From Porogramme epimiltina (Eukaryota > Basidiomycota > Agaricomycetes > Polyporales > Polyporaceae): a stretch of DNA of 64,000 nt. Location of the stretch: contig FTLJ01000273.1 of NCBI GenBank assembly GCA_900155495.1, forward strand, positions 62,001 to 126,000, in the 5' to 3' direction. A program made the position numbers and the translations under genes. The notes below the pieces were generated by a model that saw only the letters and a program-made list of their open reading frames with translations, had not been told where the DNA came from and did no database searches. Positions 21,951 through 31,610 of the stretch are shown here, one piece after another (positions within the stretch are counted from its first letter, which is position 1; each line of letters opens with the position of its first letter).

Positions 21951-24900
21951 ATGTCCGGGATCAATACAAACTCCGTCGCAAACTTGCAATTCTCCATCAT
22001 CGGCAAGCCCCCGGCACTTCTCTCTAGGATCTCCAGCAGCAACCAACGTGCCATCGAGAGGGAGGACGACGACGCGTCGCCATCATCTCCATTGTCCACT
22101 CCTAGGATCCCTCCTCCTGTCACCAAGCCGCCTACTTCCCGCCGCACCCTCTTTGACACACTCGCAGGCCAGCAAGAAGGAAACTCGCAAAAGCCTCCGC
22201 ACCCTGCCCCACCTTCCCTTCCGTCGAACGCGTCAAAGGTTGCTAGTGCGGCGCCGAACGTCACCGCTGTCTTCTCTTCCCCGACGTCTTCTAGCCCCGT
22301 GGCTCACGCCGCTTCCTCCAAGAACGACCTCCCCGCGAACACTTCGACAGCCGGTCACGGAGCCGCCCGCACCGCCCTCCCCAACCCCAGTGCAGTCCCC
22401 GCCCGCGCCCCCCTGAGCCATTCCACGAAAGCCCCTCTGTCGATCGCAGTGACGTCTTCAAGGGTCTCCCAAGCACCGCCCACCTCGGATCCTCCTGGAT
22501 CACAGGGCGCGGCGTCGTCCCCAGCGTCCGCCGACCGCCCCCAGTCCCAGGGCGAAGACGCCATCGAGAGGATGCGCCAGGCGCTCGCCCGCCTCCAGGC
22601 CGAAGGGGAAGAGTTCAAGCGCAGGGAGGAGGCGACCCGGCGCGCGTTCGCGGACCAGCAGGACCAGGCCGCGCGCTGGCACGAGCGGGCGGATACCGTC
22701 GCCGAGCTCATGGGGACGGTCTTCGCGCAGGCCGACCTGCGCGTCCGGCGCGCCGAGGAGCGTGCCGTGGGCCTCGAAGCCGAGGCGAGCAAGACCGCGG
22801 AAGAACTGCGCTGCGCGCGGGAGAAGGTGGCACGCCTGGAAGCCAGGAACGCGGCGCTGGGGGAGGAGCGGCGGCAGGACGACGAGGTACGTCGGGCGGG
22901 CGAGGCTGCGTTCGAGGCCGCGCGCAAGGAAGCCGAGGAAGCGACGCGGCTGGCGGAAGCCCGCCTCATCGAGAGTCGGGCCGCGGAGGTGCGCGCTGCC
23001 GAGAGGCTCGAAGAGGAGCGCACGCGCTGGGCCGCGAGGCAGCGCGAGGTCGCGGCACGGTTTGAGGAAGAGAAGAGCAAATGGTCTCTGGAGCGGGCCG
23101 CCCTGCAGGAGCAACTCGACGAGCACAACCGCGCGGCAGAGCTGGAGAAGGAACGACGCATGGAGGAGCTTGCAGAAGATCAGCGCAGGCTCGAAGAGCG
23201 CGAGAAGCAAATGAGGGCCGAGCTCGAGCGGCAGAGACGTTCTCGCGCGTCCGAAGAGAAGGGCGCAGGAGCCGCATCTTCTAGCGGCCGACCCTCTGCT
23301 CCCCACATGGACGCCAAAACTGCTCGCTCTCAGATGCCCCCGGACGCTGTCGACCGTTCAAACTTAGCTGCGCCCTCGATTCCACTGTCCGCGCCTGCCC
23401 CCAACCTCCGGCATCCCACTGCCCAGTCGGACCCTCCACAGGCCGCGTCTTCTCGCGAACCTGCGTCTGCGCCCTCGACGAACCCTACTTTGCCGCCATC
23501 GAAAACTGGTCTATCGGCTCCCAGCAAACCACGTGGGAAGGGCCTGCATCTCAATACAGGCACTGTCCCCACCCGCGTCGGTCCTCTTTCCAATGGTGCA
23601 ACTCCGGGTGATGGCCACCCATCGGCCCCTTCGTCGGGCCGCGCACAGACTCCTGTACCTGAATTCAAACCACAACTCGACACCCTTGATAGAATTGTTC
23701 CACGAGTGTCGGTCAAAGTGGAAGAGACTTCGACACCGATCAAATCTGAAGTTTTATCGCCCGTCGCTGTCGGTCTTGCCCACCCCGCCCCACAGGCCCC
23801 TCCCGAGGGTTCAAGCTCAGAAACCGCAAGACCTGCTGCTGCTCCTACCACCAATGCTGTCGGCCTTAACCTTGCAACATGGGGACGGCCTGCCGCAGAT
23901 CCAGGGTCACCAGCGGTGTCATTGGGTCTTCATTCGCCTGAAATGGCCTTCACGCCCGTCATTGCACCAGACCTCGCATATCCATCGAGAGACTCGTCAC
24001 CGTCCCGTTCTGCTCGCGGCTCCGTGGCGCGTTCAAGTGGTCCCGGATCTCCTGGCCGGCAGTCGCTACGTCAATTGCCACAACCCCACCATTCTTTGCC
24101 CCTTCCTCCTGTCCCTCTTCCGGTGAGACGACCTTATTCGCCACCACAGACCGACCATCGTCAAGGGGACCGCTGGTCACCTGAGGAAAGGACTTACGGG
24201 CGCGACACTCGCTACCCTCCGCAAGTCCCTCAGAAACGCTTCAGAGATGATGACAATGAGGCCCCGAATTCCCGTCGCCTTAGACTGGAGGAACCGGATG
24301 ACTTCTATGCTCGCGGTGGATCTGATCATTCGGATGGTGGGCTGTCGCCCCTTCGCGATGAAAGGCGAGGAAGAAGCCCAGAACGGTCTCCAGGGCCATC
24401 CTACCGCCCTTCGTACGACTCTCGTGAGCGTGGCTTCAGAAGCAGGCGCACGTCCCCAGAATCACCACGAAGACGCTCTCCTTCACCACGAAGGCGCTCT
24501 CCTTCTCCACGAAGACGTTCTCCTTCACCACTCCAGCCGATTCGACGTCCCCGCACCCCTCCTGGAACATTCCGTGGTCGGCGATCTCGTTCTCACTCAC
24601 CTCGTCCCGACAGAGCGCCATACTCTCCTCCGTCTGTTCCTGCTAACGGGTATGCTCCTCCTGTGCCGGAGCCCCGAGGCGCGTACAAGGAAACTGAAGC
24701 ACCACGCTCCCAGGTTCCACAGGGGTCCGCCGTACGCCCGGGACCGTCCCAGCCCCCCGCCCTACCGCGGGGGGCCCCGCCGCGCCTCCCCGCCGCGCAG
24801 CCCTCCCCGAGCAAATCGGGCGTTCCCTCCGCCCCCACCCATTTTCCCGCTAAGGCGGGCTCGCGAAGGGCCTCGCGTCGGCGCCCAAGCGGGGGCGCGC

Positions 24901-25193
24901 AACCTGTCCAGGGGTCCCAGGTATCCCTAGAACCTGGAAAGCCGCAACTGTTGGATCGCATGTCAAACCAGTCTCCGTCACAATCAACCAACCTGAGCCT
25001 CGCAGATCGGATGAGCGCTCCTCAAACTAAGCTTGGACGCAAGGCGAAAGCAAACAAGATGGGCAAGCAGAATGCCGTTCACCAAGATCGGGCCCCCGCG
25101 CGCCATGCACCTTATTCTCCCCCAAGACCCAAACACGCTGGAACATCAAGACCACTAGAGGAGCGATTGTCTGCACCCGGCGCCCACCTTTGA
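21951..25193 (+). CDS. Single-exon coiled-coil / RS-repeat protein, family not recognised
   Basis: One uninterrupted frame of 1080 residues starting at ATG 21951. Layout: Ser/Pro/Ala-rich low complexity (1-200); a long charged helix with heptad character and very high Glu/Arg/Ala content (~203-435), a clear coiled coil; Pro/Ser-rich linker (~436-760); Arg/Ser/Pro-rich tail with RRRSPSP repeated three times; then near the C-terminus LLDRM (residue 1000), LADRM (1018) and LEERL (1069). The RS repeats suggest contact with RNA or splicing factors and nuclear location; that is inference. The C-terminal (L/A)-D/E-R-M/L motifs look like short linear motifs. I know no named family with this order. 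The absence of introns in 3.2 kb is odd among neighbours carrying up to 18. Long antisense frames under the coiled coil are composition artefacts. Confidence 0.82.
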   Translation: MSGINTNSVANLQFSIIGKPPALLSRISSSNQRAIEREDDDASPSSPLSTPRIPPPVTKPPTSRRTLFDTLAGQQEGNSQKPPHPAPPSLPSNASKVASAAPNVTAVFSSPTSSSPVAHAASSKNDLPANTSTAGHGAARTALPNPSAVPARAPLSHSTKAPLSIAVTSSRVSQAPPTSDPPGSQGAASSPASADRPQSQGEDAIERMRQALARLQAEGEEFKRREEATRRAFADQQDQAARWHERADTVAELMGTVFAQADLRVRRAEERAVGLEAEASKTAEELRCAREKVARLEARNAALGEERRQDDEVRRAGEAAFEAARKEAEEATRLAEARLIESRAAEVRAAERLEEERTRWAARQREVAARFEEEKSKWSLERAALQEQLDEHNRAAELEKERRMEELAEDQRRLEEREKQMRAELERQRRSRASEEKGAGAASSSGRPSAPHMDAKTARSQMPPDAVDRSNLAAPSIPLSAPAPNLRHPTAQSDPPQAASSREPASAPSTNPTLPPSKTGLSAPSKPRGKGLHLNTGTVPTRVGPLSNGATPGDGHPSAPSSGRAQTPVPEFKPQLDTLDRIVPRVSVKVEETSTPIKSEVLSPVAVGLAHPAPQAPPEGSSSETARPAAAPTTNAVGLNLATWGRPAADPGSPAVSLGLHSPEMAFTPVIAPDLAYPSRDSSPSRSARGSVARSSGPGSPGRQSLRQLPQPHHSLPLPPVPLPVRRPYSPPQTDHRQGDRWSPEERTYGRDTRYPPQVPQKRFRDDDNEAPNSRRLRLEEPDDFYARGGSDHSDGGLSPLRDERRGRSPERSPGPSYRPSYDSRERGFRSRRTSPESPRRRSPSPRRRSPSPRRRSPSPLQPIRRPRTPPGTFRGRRSRSHSPRPDRAPYSPPSVPANGYAPPVPEPRGAYKETEAPRSQVPQGSAVRPGPSQPPALPRGAPPRLPAAQPSPSKSGVPSAPTHFPAKAGSRRASRRRPSGGAQPVQGSQVSLEPGKPQLLDRMSNQSPSQSTNLSLADRMSAPQTKLGRKAKANKMGKQNAVHQDRAPARHAPYSPPRPKHAGTSRPLEERLSAPGAHL
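24465..24527 (+). repeat. Three tandem 21 bp units coding RS repeats
   Basis: Units at 24465-24485, 24486-24506 and 24507-24527 differ at only a few bases. Each codes a seven-residue Arg/Ser/Pro unit inside the protein at 21951-25193. Near-identity at DNA level points to recent expansion. Confidence 0.85.
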
Positions 25194-25641
25194 AAGGGCG
25201 ATCCAGGAGTGTAGTTGACACGTAATGTTCTTTGGGTTCTAAGCGACACTCTGGTGTGGCTTTGGTTTACTAGTCGATCTGTATCCCTAGGTCTCCTTCC
25301 GTTCGCCATTTAAGATGGCGAAATGTGTTCTTATACCCTCCAGCAGGCACTGATGATCTTGTGTTCTTTTGCAGTAACTGTATCCCAAAATTTCTCTCGG
25401 CTTTCCTGTATGCAGCACGACCGTCATGCCTGTTATGCCTATCATGCCACTCCACTGTACCACTTATGAGCGATAGCCATATTGCATTATGTTCTTAGTC
25501 CAAACTCTTAATCCATCGAGTTAATTAATCAAACAACGAGCCGCATGACATGGTATCGGTGGGTGGCGAACACCCACGACAAAGACAATATTCCGCCATA
25601 ATGCTACATAATGTATGATACATTCTACCTCTGTCGCGCGC
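25194..25641. other. Convergent 3' region
   Basis: The 448 bp between the stop of the RS-repeat gene (+) and the stop of RVS161 (-) holds both 3' ends. It is more AT-rich than its flanks, as expected for terminator/polyadenylation sequence. No gene seen. Confidence 0.5.
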
Positions 25642-27036
25642 TCAGCTCGCACCACAGATAGTGAGCTCCCTCATCTCCTGCAAGACACCTTCGACCTGCA
25701 GCGCATCTACGTCAACGGCGCCCAAACGTGGTGCAGTAAACGAGGAAGAAGGAGAACAAACGCACCTGTGCATCCAACTGGCCAGCGGCGTAATCGTCGC
25801 GGACGCTCTCTGCAAAGTATCGCTGCACGCCTCCGAGCTTCTCGTAACCCTCCTCGGCGAACTTGCACTGCATACGGATCATAGCCTCGAAGCTTGGGTC
25901 GAAGTACGGGATGCGGAGATCCAGCAGCTGCGGGAGCTCCGTGATGAGCTGCTCGTTGAGCATGTCGAACACCTCCTTCGCGTCATCGTGCTCCTGCTGT
26001 GCCTGCAATGCGTGTCAGGAAGTGCGTGCGGACGACGGTCATGAATTCGGCATAGACGGGATGCAATGGTTTGAAGACCAACGATGAGGGTGCGTAGAAA
26101 GGGCGACTCACCTTGGGCAGCTTTGTCGGGTCATCGCTTGGTTTCGCAATAAGCTTGTTCATCTTGCTGCGCGCGGCGTCGTAGTCCAGGAGCTAAACCG
26201 CGAACCCTCCGTAAGCATGACGTCCCTATGTAAGAGCTATGACGGCATACCTTCTTATTGCGCTTATTGATCTGCTCGTTTACGACTGGGAATATAGCGT
26301 TCATCTTGCCAAGGGGTTCCATGATGGTTGTACGGTACGGTGCTTCCTGTAAGACAAGGTGGACAGCTCGTGAGACGGGGGCGGGACGAGTGGCGTTGGG
26401 GAGACGAAGACATACCAGTTCGCGCCCGATACCCGTGTCTAGATCGTCTACTGCCCGCTTGTACGAGTGCGCGGCCATAGCGCTCTCCGAGGCCTTATCT
26501 GCTGCGCTGTAGAACACGTCGATGGTGTCCGCGAGGCGGCCTTGTGTCGCAGTCATGGCTGGAGGACGACACGCTCAGAGGTGGGCAAACGCGGGGAGAG
26601 GGCAGGCTACGATACCTTTCATCGCGTCCGAGTATCCCTTCGCCGCCTTCTGCAGGGTCTGGCACTCCTTCTCAAACCTGACGAAAGGCGTTCCGTAAGC
26701 CCTACTGCGGGAACAAGGGCCTCGACGAGGTGCACGAGACGCACGTCCTGAACTTGGCCTCCTCATCTGCGAACTCGCGGTCCACGGTGCGCTCGATCTG
26801 CCCGGTCTTCTGCAGGAGCTGCAAGGCGAGAGCGACGCGTCAAAATCGGCGTCCGCATGCGCCGGACAATACGACAGGCGAGGCGAATTTGAGGCGTACC
26901 GTCGTGCCCGCGCGAGAGATACCCTTCTTGAATCTAGCCGAACGGAGCGGGGGAAAGAGAACGAACGCATCAGCGACCGCCTGTGGTGGCGTGACGGGCC
27001 AGCGCAAGCAGGGGGCACGCACCCAGTCCAGCTCAT
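25642..27036 (-). CDS. RVS161: BAR-domain protein, amphiphysin-like (Rvs161/Hob3)
   Basis: Exons 27036-27023, 26933-26900, 26818-26745, 26677-26616, 26558-26416, 26346-26251, 26192-26112, 26002-25766 and 25695-25642 give 264 residues, one residue from the yeast protein. The BAR domain fills nearly the whole chain and dimerises into a curved scaffold that shapes membranes during endocytosis and polarised growth, in yeast as a heterodimer with Rvs167. Visible: MSWTGFKK, QKTGQIERTVDREFADEE, AHSYKRAVDDLDTGIG, LPQLLDLRIPYF and KFAEEGYEKLGGVQRYFAE. The first coding exon is 14 nt. There is no SH3 domain, which fits Rvs161 rather than Rvs167. Confidence 0.94.
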
Positions 27037-27736
27037 CTTTCGTGTGTGGTAACTAGCGCTAGAGTGGTGCGGTAGGCGTAAAGGTGGAGGGAGAGACAGG
27101 CGGTGGAGGTGTGGACGGCCTCAGGCGGATACTCTGCGATCGCAGCTGCTTATGGGCGCTTGAGGGGCACCGGTTCCGCTTTGCTCGATCTGGACTCGGG
27201 CCCTGGGCCTGTGCGAATTCATCTCTTTCACTCAAGCTCTGATCACGCTCTCATGCTAAATGTTAACCTCTTTGCTGCCCCGGCAGACGGTCTTTTCCTT
27301 CTTTGGATCAAGGGGCATTCCAAGTTCGAGTCAGACCCTCCGCACTGTATATACCGCGCATCCGGGTCGTGTCGGAGCCGGGAGCAAGCAAGACTGAATG
27401 TGTTGATCTTTCGGAGAGTTCAGGCCCTTGTCGAGCTTGATTCGGACAATACATAACAAAAACTCGCGGGGCATGTCGAGTGGAAGCGTTTCCCAGGCCA
27501 AAGGGGTGGCCGCGAGGTTATCGTATAGGTCAATACAAGAAGATGTCATTGTGCGTAGCAACCTAATCTTAGACTGAGTCTAACGCTCTATCTACAAGCA
27601 ATGGTTGAATTGACGACCCCTGCCGTGTCTTGTCGATGTCACGGTTGCGAAAACTTGCGTAATAAGTTAGGTGACCTGATAGCGACGTGCAACTTCAAAG
27701 GGACATCCGGGGGAGGCGGTGGAACCTGGCTGGTTG
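27037..27736. other. 700 bp between RVS161 start and HHE gene stop
   Basis: Both neighbours are on the minus strand, so this holds the RVS161 promoter and the HHE gene's 3' end. A plus-strand frame (27103-27456, 117 codons) has no recognisable motif. TATATA-like bases occur near 27348. Confidence 0.4.
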
Positions 27737-28631
27737 TTACAGCGGTATCCTTTCGAGCTCTTCGAGTGTCCAAAACTTCTTCATGTTCTCCCCGCGGAGG
27801 TCCTGGACCTGTGGTGCGATGTCGGTTTGTCAGTTTGTGCAATTCCCATACATAGGACGAGAAACGTGCCTCCTGATCGAGGTGATTGAAGAGCACCTCT
27901 CTCCAGCTGTCGAGGCACTCCCGCATCTCCTCCGGCTTGTACGTTGACGGCTCGTCCAAGTACTTCCGGACCAGCTTCGTGAGCGCGTCGACGCCTTCGC
28001 GCATATAAATCGTACGTCAGACCACCCGCAAGTCATCTGATCGCGCGCACACGCGGCGCACCATGGTGGATGCCCTCATGGGACTTGAGGTGGACCTCGT
28101 TGTCCTGGAACGAGGTCATGCGCTTCGCGAGGAGCGGGAAGATGTGCCGCTCTTCGATCGTGTGGTGCACGGTCAGGCCTGAGCTACGCGTCAGTTGATT
28201 TGAGTCTGCACACGAGAGGGAGCGCCACGGGCTCACTCTTGCAGAGACTCGTGGCCATTCTGAGGTACATGGGCAACGACATGCCGCGCTTGTTAAATGA
28301 GCCATCTGCTAGCTAGTTCCACGCGATGAATGGGAGATTGCGACTCAGCATACATCCACTGCTCGAACAGCGGGTATTGGGCGGCCGAAGCAAGGCGTAC
28401 CTCATACAATGCGTTGACTGTCAGAAAACAAAGATCAGCTCAACATGTCGAGGATTATTTTAAGCGTAGAAGCTCACACTCGTGCTTGAAGTGGTCATGG
28501 AAGTAGGACATCCCTTCTGATAGCTAAATACAACGTCGAGCCCACGCCGAACGCATGAACTCGGCTCACTGAACAGGTTTACACGGAGAACGCACCCTGT
28601 TCCAACGAACTTCCTCGTACGAGTCGGTCAT
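27737..28631 (-). CDS. Hemerythrin-like HHE cation-binding protein
   Basis: Exons 28631-28596, 28523-28478, 28417-28401, 28312-28237, 28178-28062, 27994-27852 and 27808-27737 give 168 residues. The HHE fold is a four-helix bundle that binds a di-iron centre. Visible ligand-rich motifs: HDHFKHEF, then HHTIEERHIFPLL, HLKSHEGIHHG and FNHLDQE, ending GENMKKFWTLEELERIPL. Fungal members are small cytosolic or nuclear proteins of unclear role; oxygen, NO or iron handling has been proposed for relatives. The sixth intron is ambiguous: a 43 bp GT-AG intron (donor after 27852) or a 61 bp GC-AG intron (donor after 27870), the latter removing six residues. Exon 3 is only 17 nt. Confidence 0.87.
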
Positions 28632-29452
28632 GGCGCCAAGCCTGTGTCCTCGGTGATAGAAAGCTTTTGACTGCGTGTGTAGACGAACCCTCGCAATCGG
28701 ACGATAGGGCCACGGAGTCCTTGAGAAGATGCTGCCGGTTCTGGGGATCCGGAGGCGCCAAAGCATACACAGAAAGAGGCCGCCAGCAGTGGGGCTCGCG
28801 GCCCACAAGTCGACTTATAAGTATTGCCACCGAAAGGCCGCCGGGGGGTATCACCTGCTGGCCGTCGTTCACCGGCGGTCGCTGCGCCTCCTGGGGAGAG
28901 CTTGAAAATGCGCAGGAGGTGGACGAAACACCGCAGGAAATACTCGCCCAAAATAGAAAGGTGGTGACAAATTGGGGTGACCCAGCTCGTGTAAGCCCCT
29001 CCAACGCCGCAAGTAATGCCGGTATATTCGGTATACTCTGCAAGTACTACAGGTGCTGGTTTATAGCACTGAGATCCTCTGGGACAGTCACGTCCGTCGC
29101 GTCATCGCTTTCGAAACGCTTAGGCCGCTGCTGGGGACACGCGAAACTACTTTGTATGTAGGCCACTACGTCACTGTCTACGATGGGCTCGCTGGTTGGG
29201 AAATTTCGAGCCACGGCGGCCGCCTGTGGGCCCCCGACTAGTCAGACACTGTCAAGTAGCTTCGAAATTCCTTTTCTATACGACCATTGAAACGGCGGCC
29301 GACATAGCAAGCACAGCTGTGGGTGACGGATCTCACTAGCACTAGCAGGGTCGAGGAGATGTCTGCGTACAATTAATTAACGGACCCCCATTGGCACGGG
29401 AGACCTGCCCAACGTCCGCGATGAGGCACCGCCCGGGGGCGGGGGGGCAACG
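28632..29452. other. 821 bp between HHE start and SDHAF4 stop
   Basis: This region must carry the HHE promoter. Frames open on both strands at 28579-29161 overlap each other and have no family motifs; I read them as chance. No repeats recognised. Confidence 0.4.
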
Positions 29453-29863
29453 CTAAAAGTCTGATACCCTCCCCTTGAAGCTCCAGTCCCCGCCGTCGTC
29501 CTCGCCCCACTTGCCCACCGGCTCGCGCTTCGGGCCGCCCTGCTCGCCCGTCGCGGGGTTCACGTCGCCGTCGAACTCGGCCTGCACGGGCGCGCGCGCG
29601 TCGGGGTGCATCGCCATGTCCGCCTCGGCCTGCTCGCGGCTCGAGGGCGCGGAGAGCGGCGCCTGCGCGGCGCGCACGAGCTCCTCGAACTCGCGCTGCT
29701 GCTCGCGCGGGAGCGGCGGCGGCGCGGGCCGCACGAGGGACGCGCCGCGGTCCGCGCCGCGTGTGGCCGTCGTCGAGGAGAGGGCGCGGGCGCTGCCCAG
29801 CGAGGCGAAGGCGCGGGCGTGGTGTTTCGCGCACAGGGCCGAGGCGATCAGGGCGCGATACAT
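29453..29863 (-). CDS. SDH8: Succinate dehydrogenase assembly factor 4 (DUF1674)
   Basis: A single coding exon of 136 residues. The signature is at the C-terminus: FDGDVNPATGEQGGPKREP, then GDWSFKGRVSDF, the conserved end of SDHAF4/Sdh8 proteins. In yeast and animals this factor binds the flavinylated Sdh1 subunit in the mitochondrial matrix and protects against oxidant damage during complex II assembly. The N-terminal ~45 residues are rich in Ala, Arg and Ser (MYRALIASALCAKHHARAF), a typical mitochondrial presequence. Just upstream of the ATG is a TTTTTTCTCAG sequence that could be a 3' splice site of a 5'-leader intron. An in-frame upstream ATG at 29962 exists; 29863 is preferred because it begins the targeting peptide. 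Confidence 0.9.
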   Translation of the reverse strand: MYRALIASALCAKHHARAFASLGSARALSSTTATRGADRGASLVRPAPPPLPREQQREFEELVRAAQAPLSAPSSREQAEADMAMHPDARAPVQAEFDGDVNPATGEQGGPKREPVGKWGEDDGGDWSFKGRVSDF

Positions 29864-31610
29864 TGCGGGCCCGTTCTGAGAAAAAAGGAACATGCGAGGG
29901 TGGGTGAGCCGCGAGCGCATGCCGAGGAACTCGGACGTAACGGAGGGCGATCTTTTACGCACAGGTTACAGGGGTATGAATGGGGGGTCGCCCGTCGGGT
30001 CTCTATGGGATGATGGTGTTTGGTTAGGAGGATTGACAAACCATGCGGGTGGGCGTGATACGCACCGGCGGAAGTACGGCTTACGACGAGTCTTGCTGGC
30101 AATGGAGCAGCGACAAGGAGGCTGGCGAGACTAGGCCCGGTGCAGACCTCGATACTGAAGCGACGCACGCTGCTGTCGTCGAGACGGCTGCAAACCGAGA
30201 TCTCTTGTCCGCGGCGGAAAGAGACTATTTGAACCAAGTCGATGACGGTGGCAAGGGGCAGGAGCATTCCCGACGGGTCGGGGAGCACGGCCACTGCCGG
30301 TCTCGCCCGGAACACGTCTCGGCGGACAGGACGGATCAAGATGGGAGCGGTCCGATTGGGCGTCCGGCAACCCGGGAGGCGCCGGGCCGGAGGAGGTGAT
30401 CGATCTCGCCACCATCGTTGGCGAGAGGGCGCGGGCGTCTAGGACTGGGTTGCACAACAGTTGCACCGAGGCAGGCGAAGCGTGGGCGGCGCGAGCGGCG
30501 CGCCGTCCGCGGAGACGCTAACCATATAAGAGCAGGTATGCTCACGAGTGTACGTAGATCTCCGGTCGGTCGCTGAGCTGAGGTCCGAAGGCGCGTATTA
30601 GGTACGTAGCATTCGTCCGACGGTCGTCTCAAGGCCAGCGTCGCTGGATGCCAGGCCTCCTGACGGCGGGTGGAGGGGCTGGAATGGAATTTTGTCGGTC
30701 TTGGACGTTGGAGCATCGGTACCGGGACGGATCACGATGGCCAAGGCGCGCGCGCAGCGAGGGGAGGGGTGCTCGAGGATGTCCGGATTCGGCACCGGGG
30801 AAATAGTGTTTTCAGCGGGTGATGGCGACGGGCGCTGGTGACGTCGGACGGCGTCGGACTTAGGCGCGGGAGGGCGCGGTGTGTGCGTTCGACAGCGCGA
30901 TCAGAACGCCGGCAAGGGCGAGGAAGGGGAGGAATGCCGGGGGCTTCGCGGCTAGACGCGGCCGAGGCGGCTGGGGGGGGGGGGGGCAGACGCAGCACGG
31001 CAACGGGCAGGTGCAACGCAACGGAGAGCCTAGTGCGGCGGTTGCCAGCCATGGGTTATGCAAGTGTCAGCGGGGTCGCGAGGCTTGCGCGCGGCGGGGG
31101 CGGAGTGCGGGACGAGAAGGTGCGCGCGCGATCAGGAGGGGGACAGATGTGGGCAGGCGGTGGCGGGTGGAGGGCAGTGGCAGGCGGTGGCACGCGGGAG
31201 AACAACGTGGTCGAGGAGGCCCGGATGTGGGAGAAAGCGGCTGAGGCGGGCTCCCACTGGGGTTCGCTCAGCCTCGAGCAGGCGGAGGAGCAGGCGGAGG
31301 CAGAGGCGGCGGCTCGCTGCTGGCGCGGGGGCTGCTGGGCCGGGGGAGCGGGAGGGCCGCCACGTGAGGGGGCGCGAGGGCGGTTACGGCACAAGTTGCT
31401 GGCTAAGGGCGTTAGGTAAGCGAGCCTGAGCCGCGGGGACTGGGAAAGTTGATTGCGCCTCTGGATCCCAGCGCCTCCCCGCGCCCTGGAAGATCCCTTG
31501 GTGAATAAGAACTGTACAACTAATGTCCCTCGCTCCAGCCCGCCATCCGACCCCCGCCCACCGCCACCCTCGTCCCCGCCCCGCCCCCGCCCGCACCGTT
31601 CTGCACACCC
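29864..31610. promoter_or_regulatory. 1.75 kb GC-rich divergent region upstream of the XlnR-like factor
   Basis: It lies between SDHAF4 (-) and the Zn2Cys6 factor (+). The plus strand is strongly G-rich from about 30830 to 31390, with a 14-G run, then switches to C-rich from about 31530 to the ATG at 31611. A plus frame at 30838-31419 (193 codons, Gly/Arg/Ala-rich) appears to be a by-product of composition. The length fits an extended regulatory region or long 5' leader. Confidence 0.45.
30973..30986 (+). repeat. Run of 14 G
   Basis: A homopolymer G tract inside the G-rich block upstream of the transcription factor gene. Length may be affected by sequencing error. Confidence 0.9.

Noticed and set aside
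22355..23306. Two 268-codon antisense frames under the coiled-coil gene
   Set aside because: They mirror the Glu/Arg/Ala-rich coding strand; high GC at third positions removes stops from the opposite strand. No motifs.
27300..27345. AGTTCGAGTCAGACCC resembling a tRNA B box
   Set aside because: No matching A box, acceptor stem or cloverleaf could be built around it.
30838..31419. 193-codon Gly/Arg-rich plus-strand frame
   Set aside because: It follows the G-rich skew, has no domain and no splice signals leading into the transcription factor.
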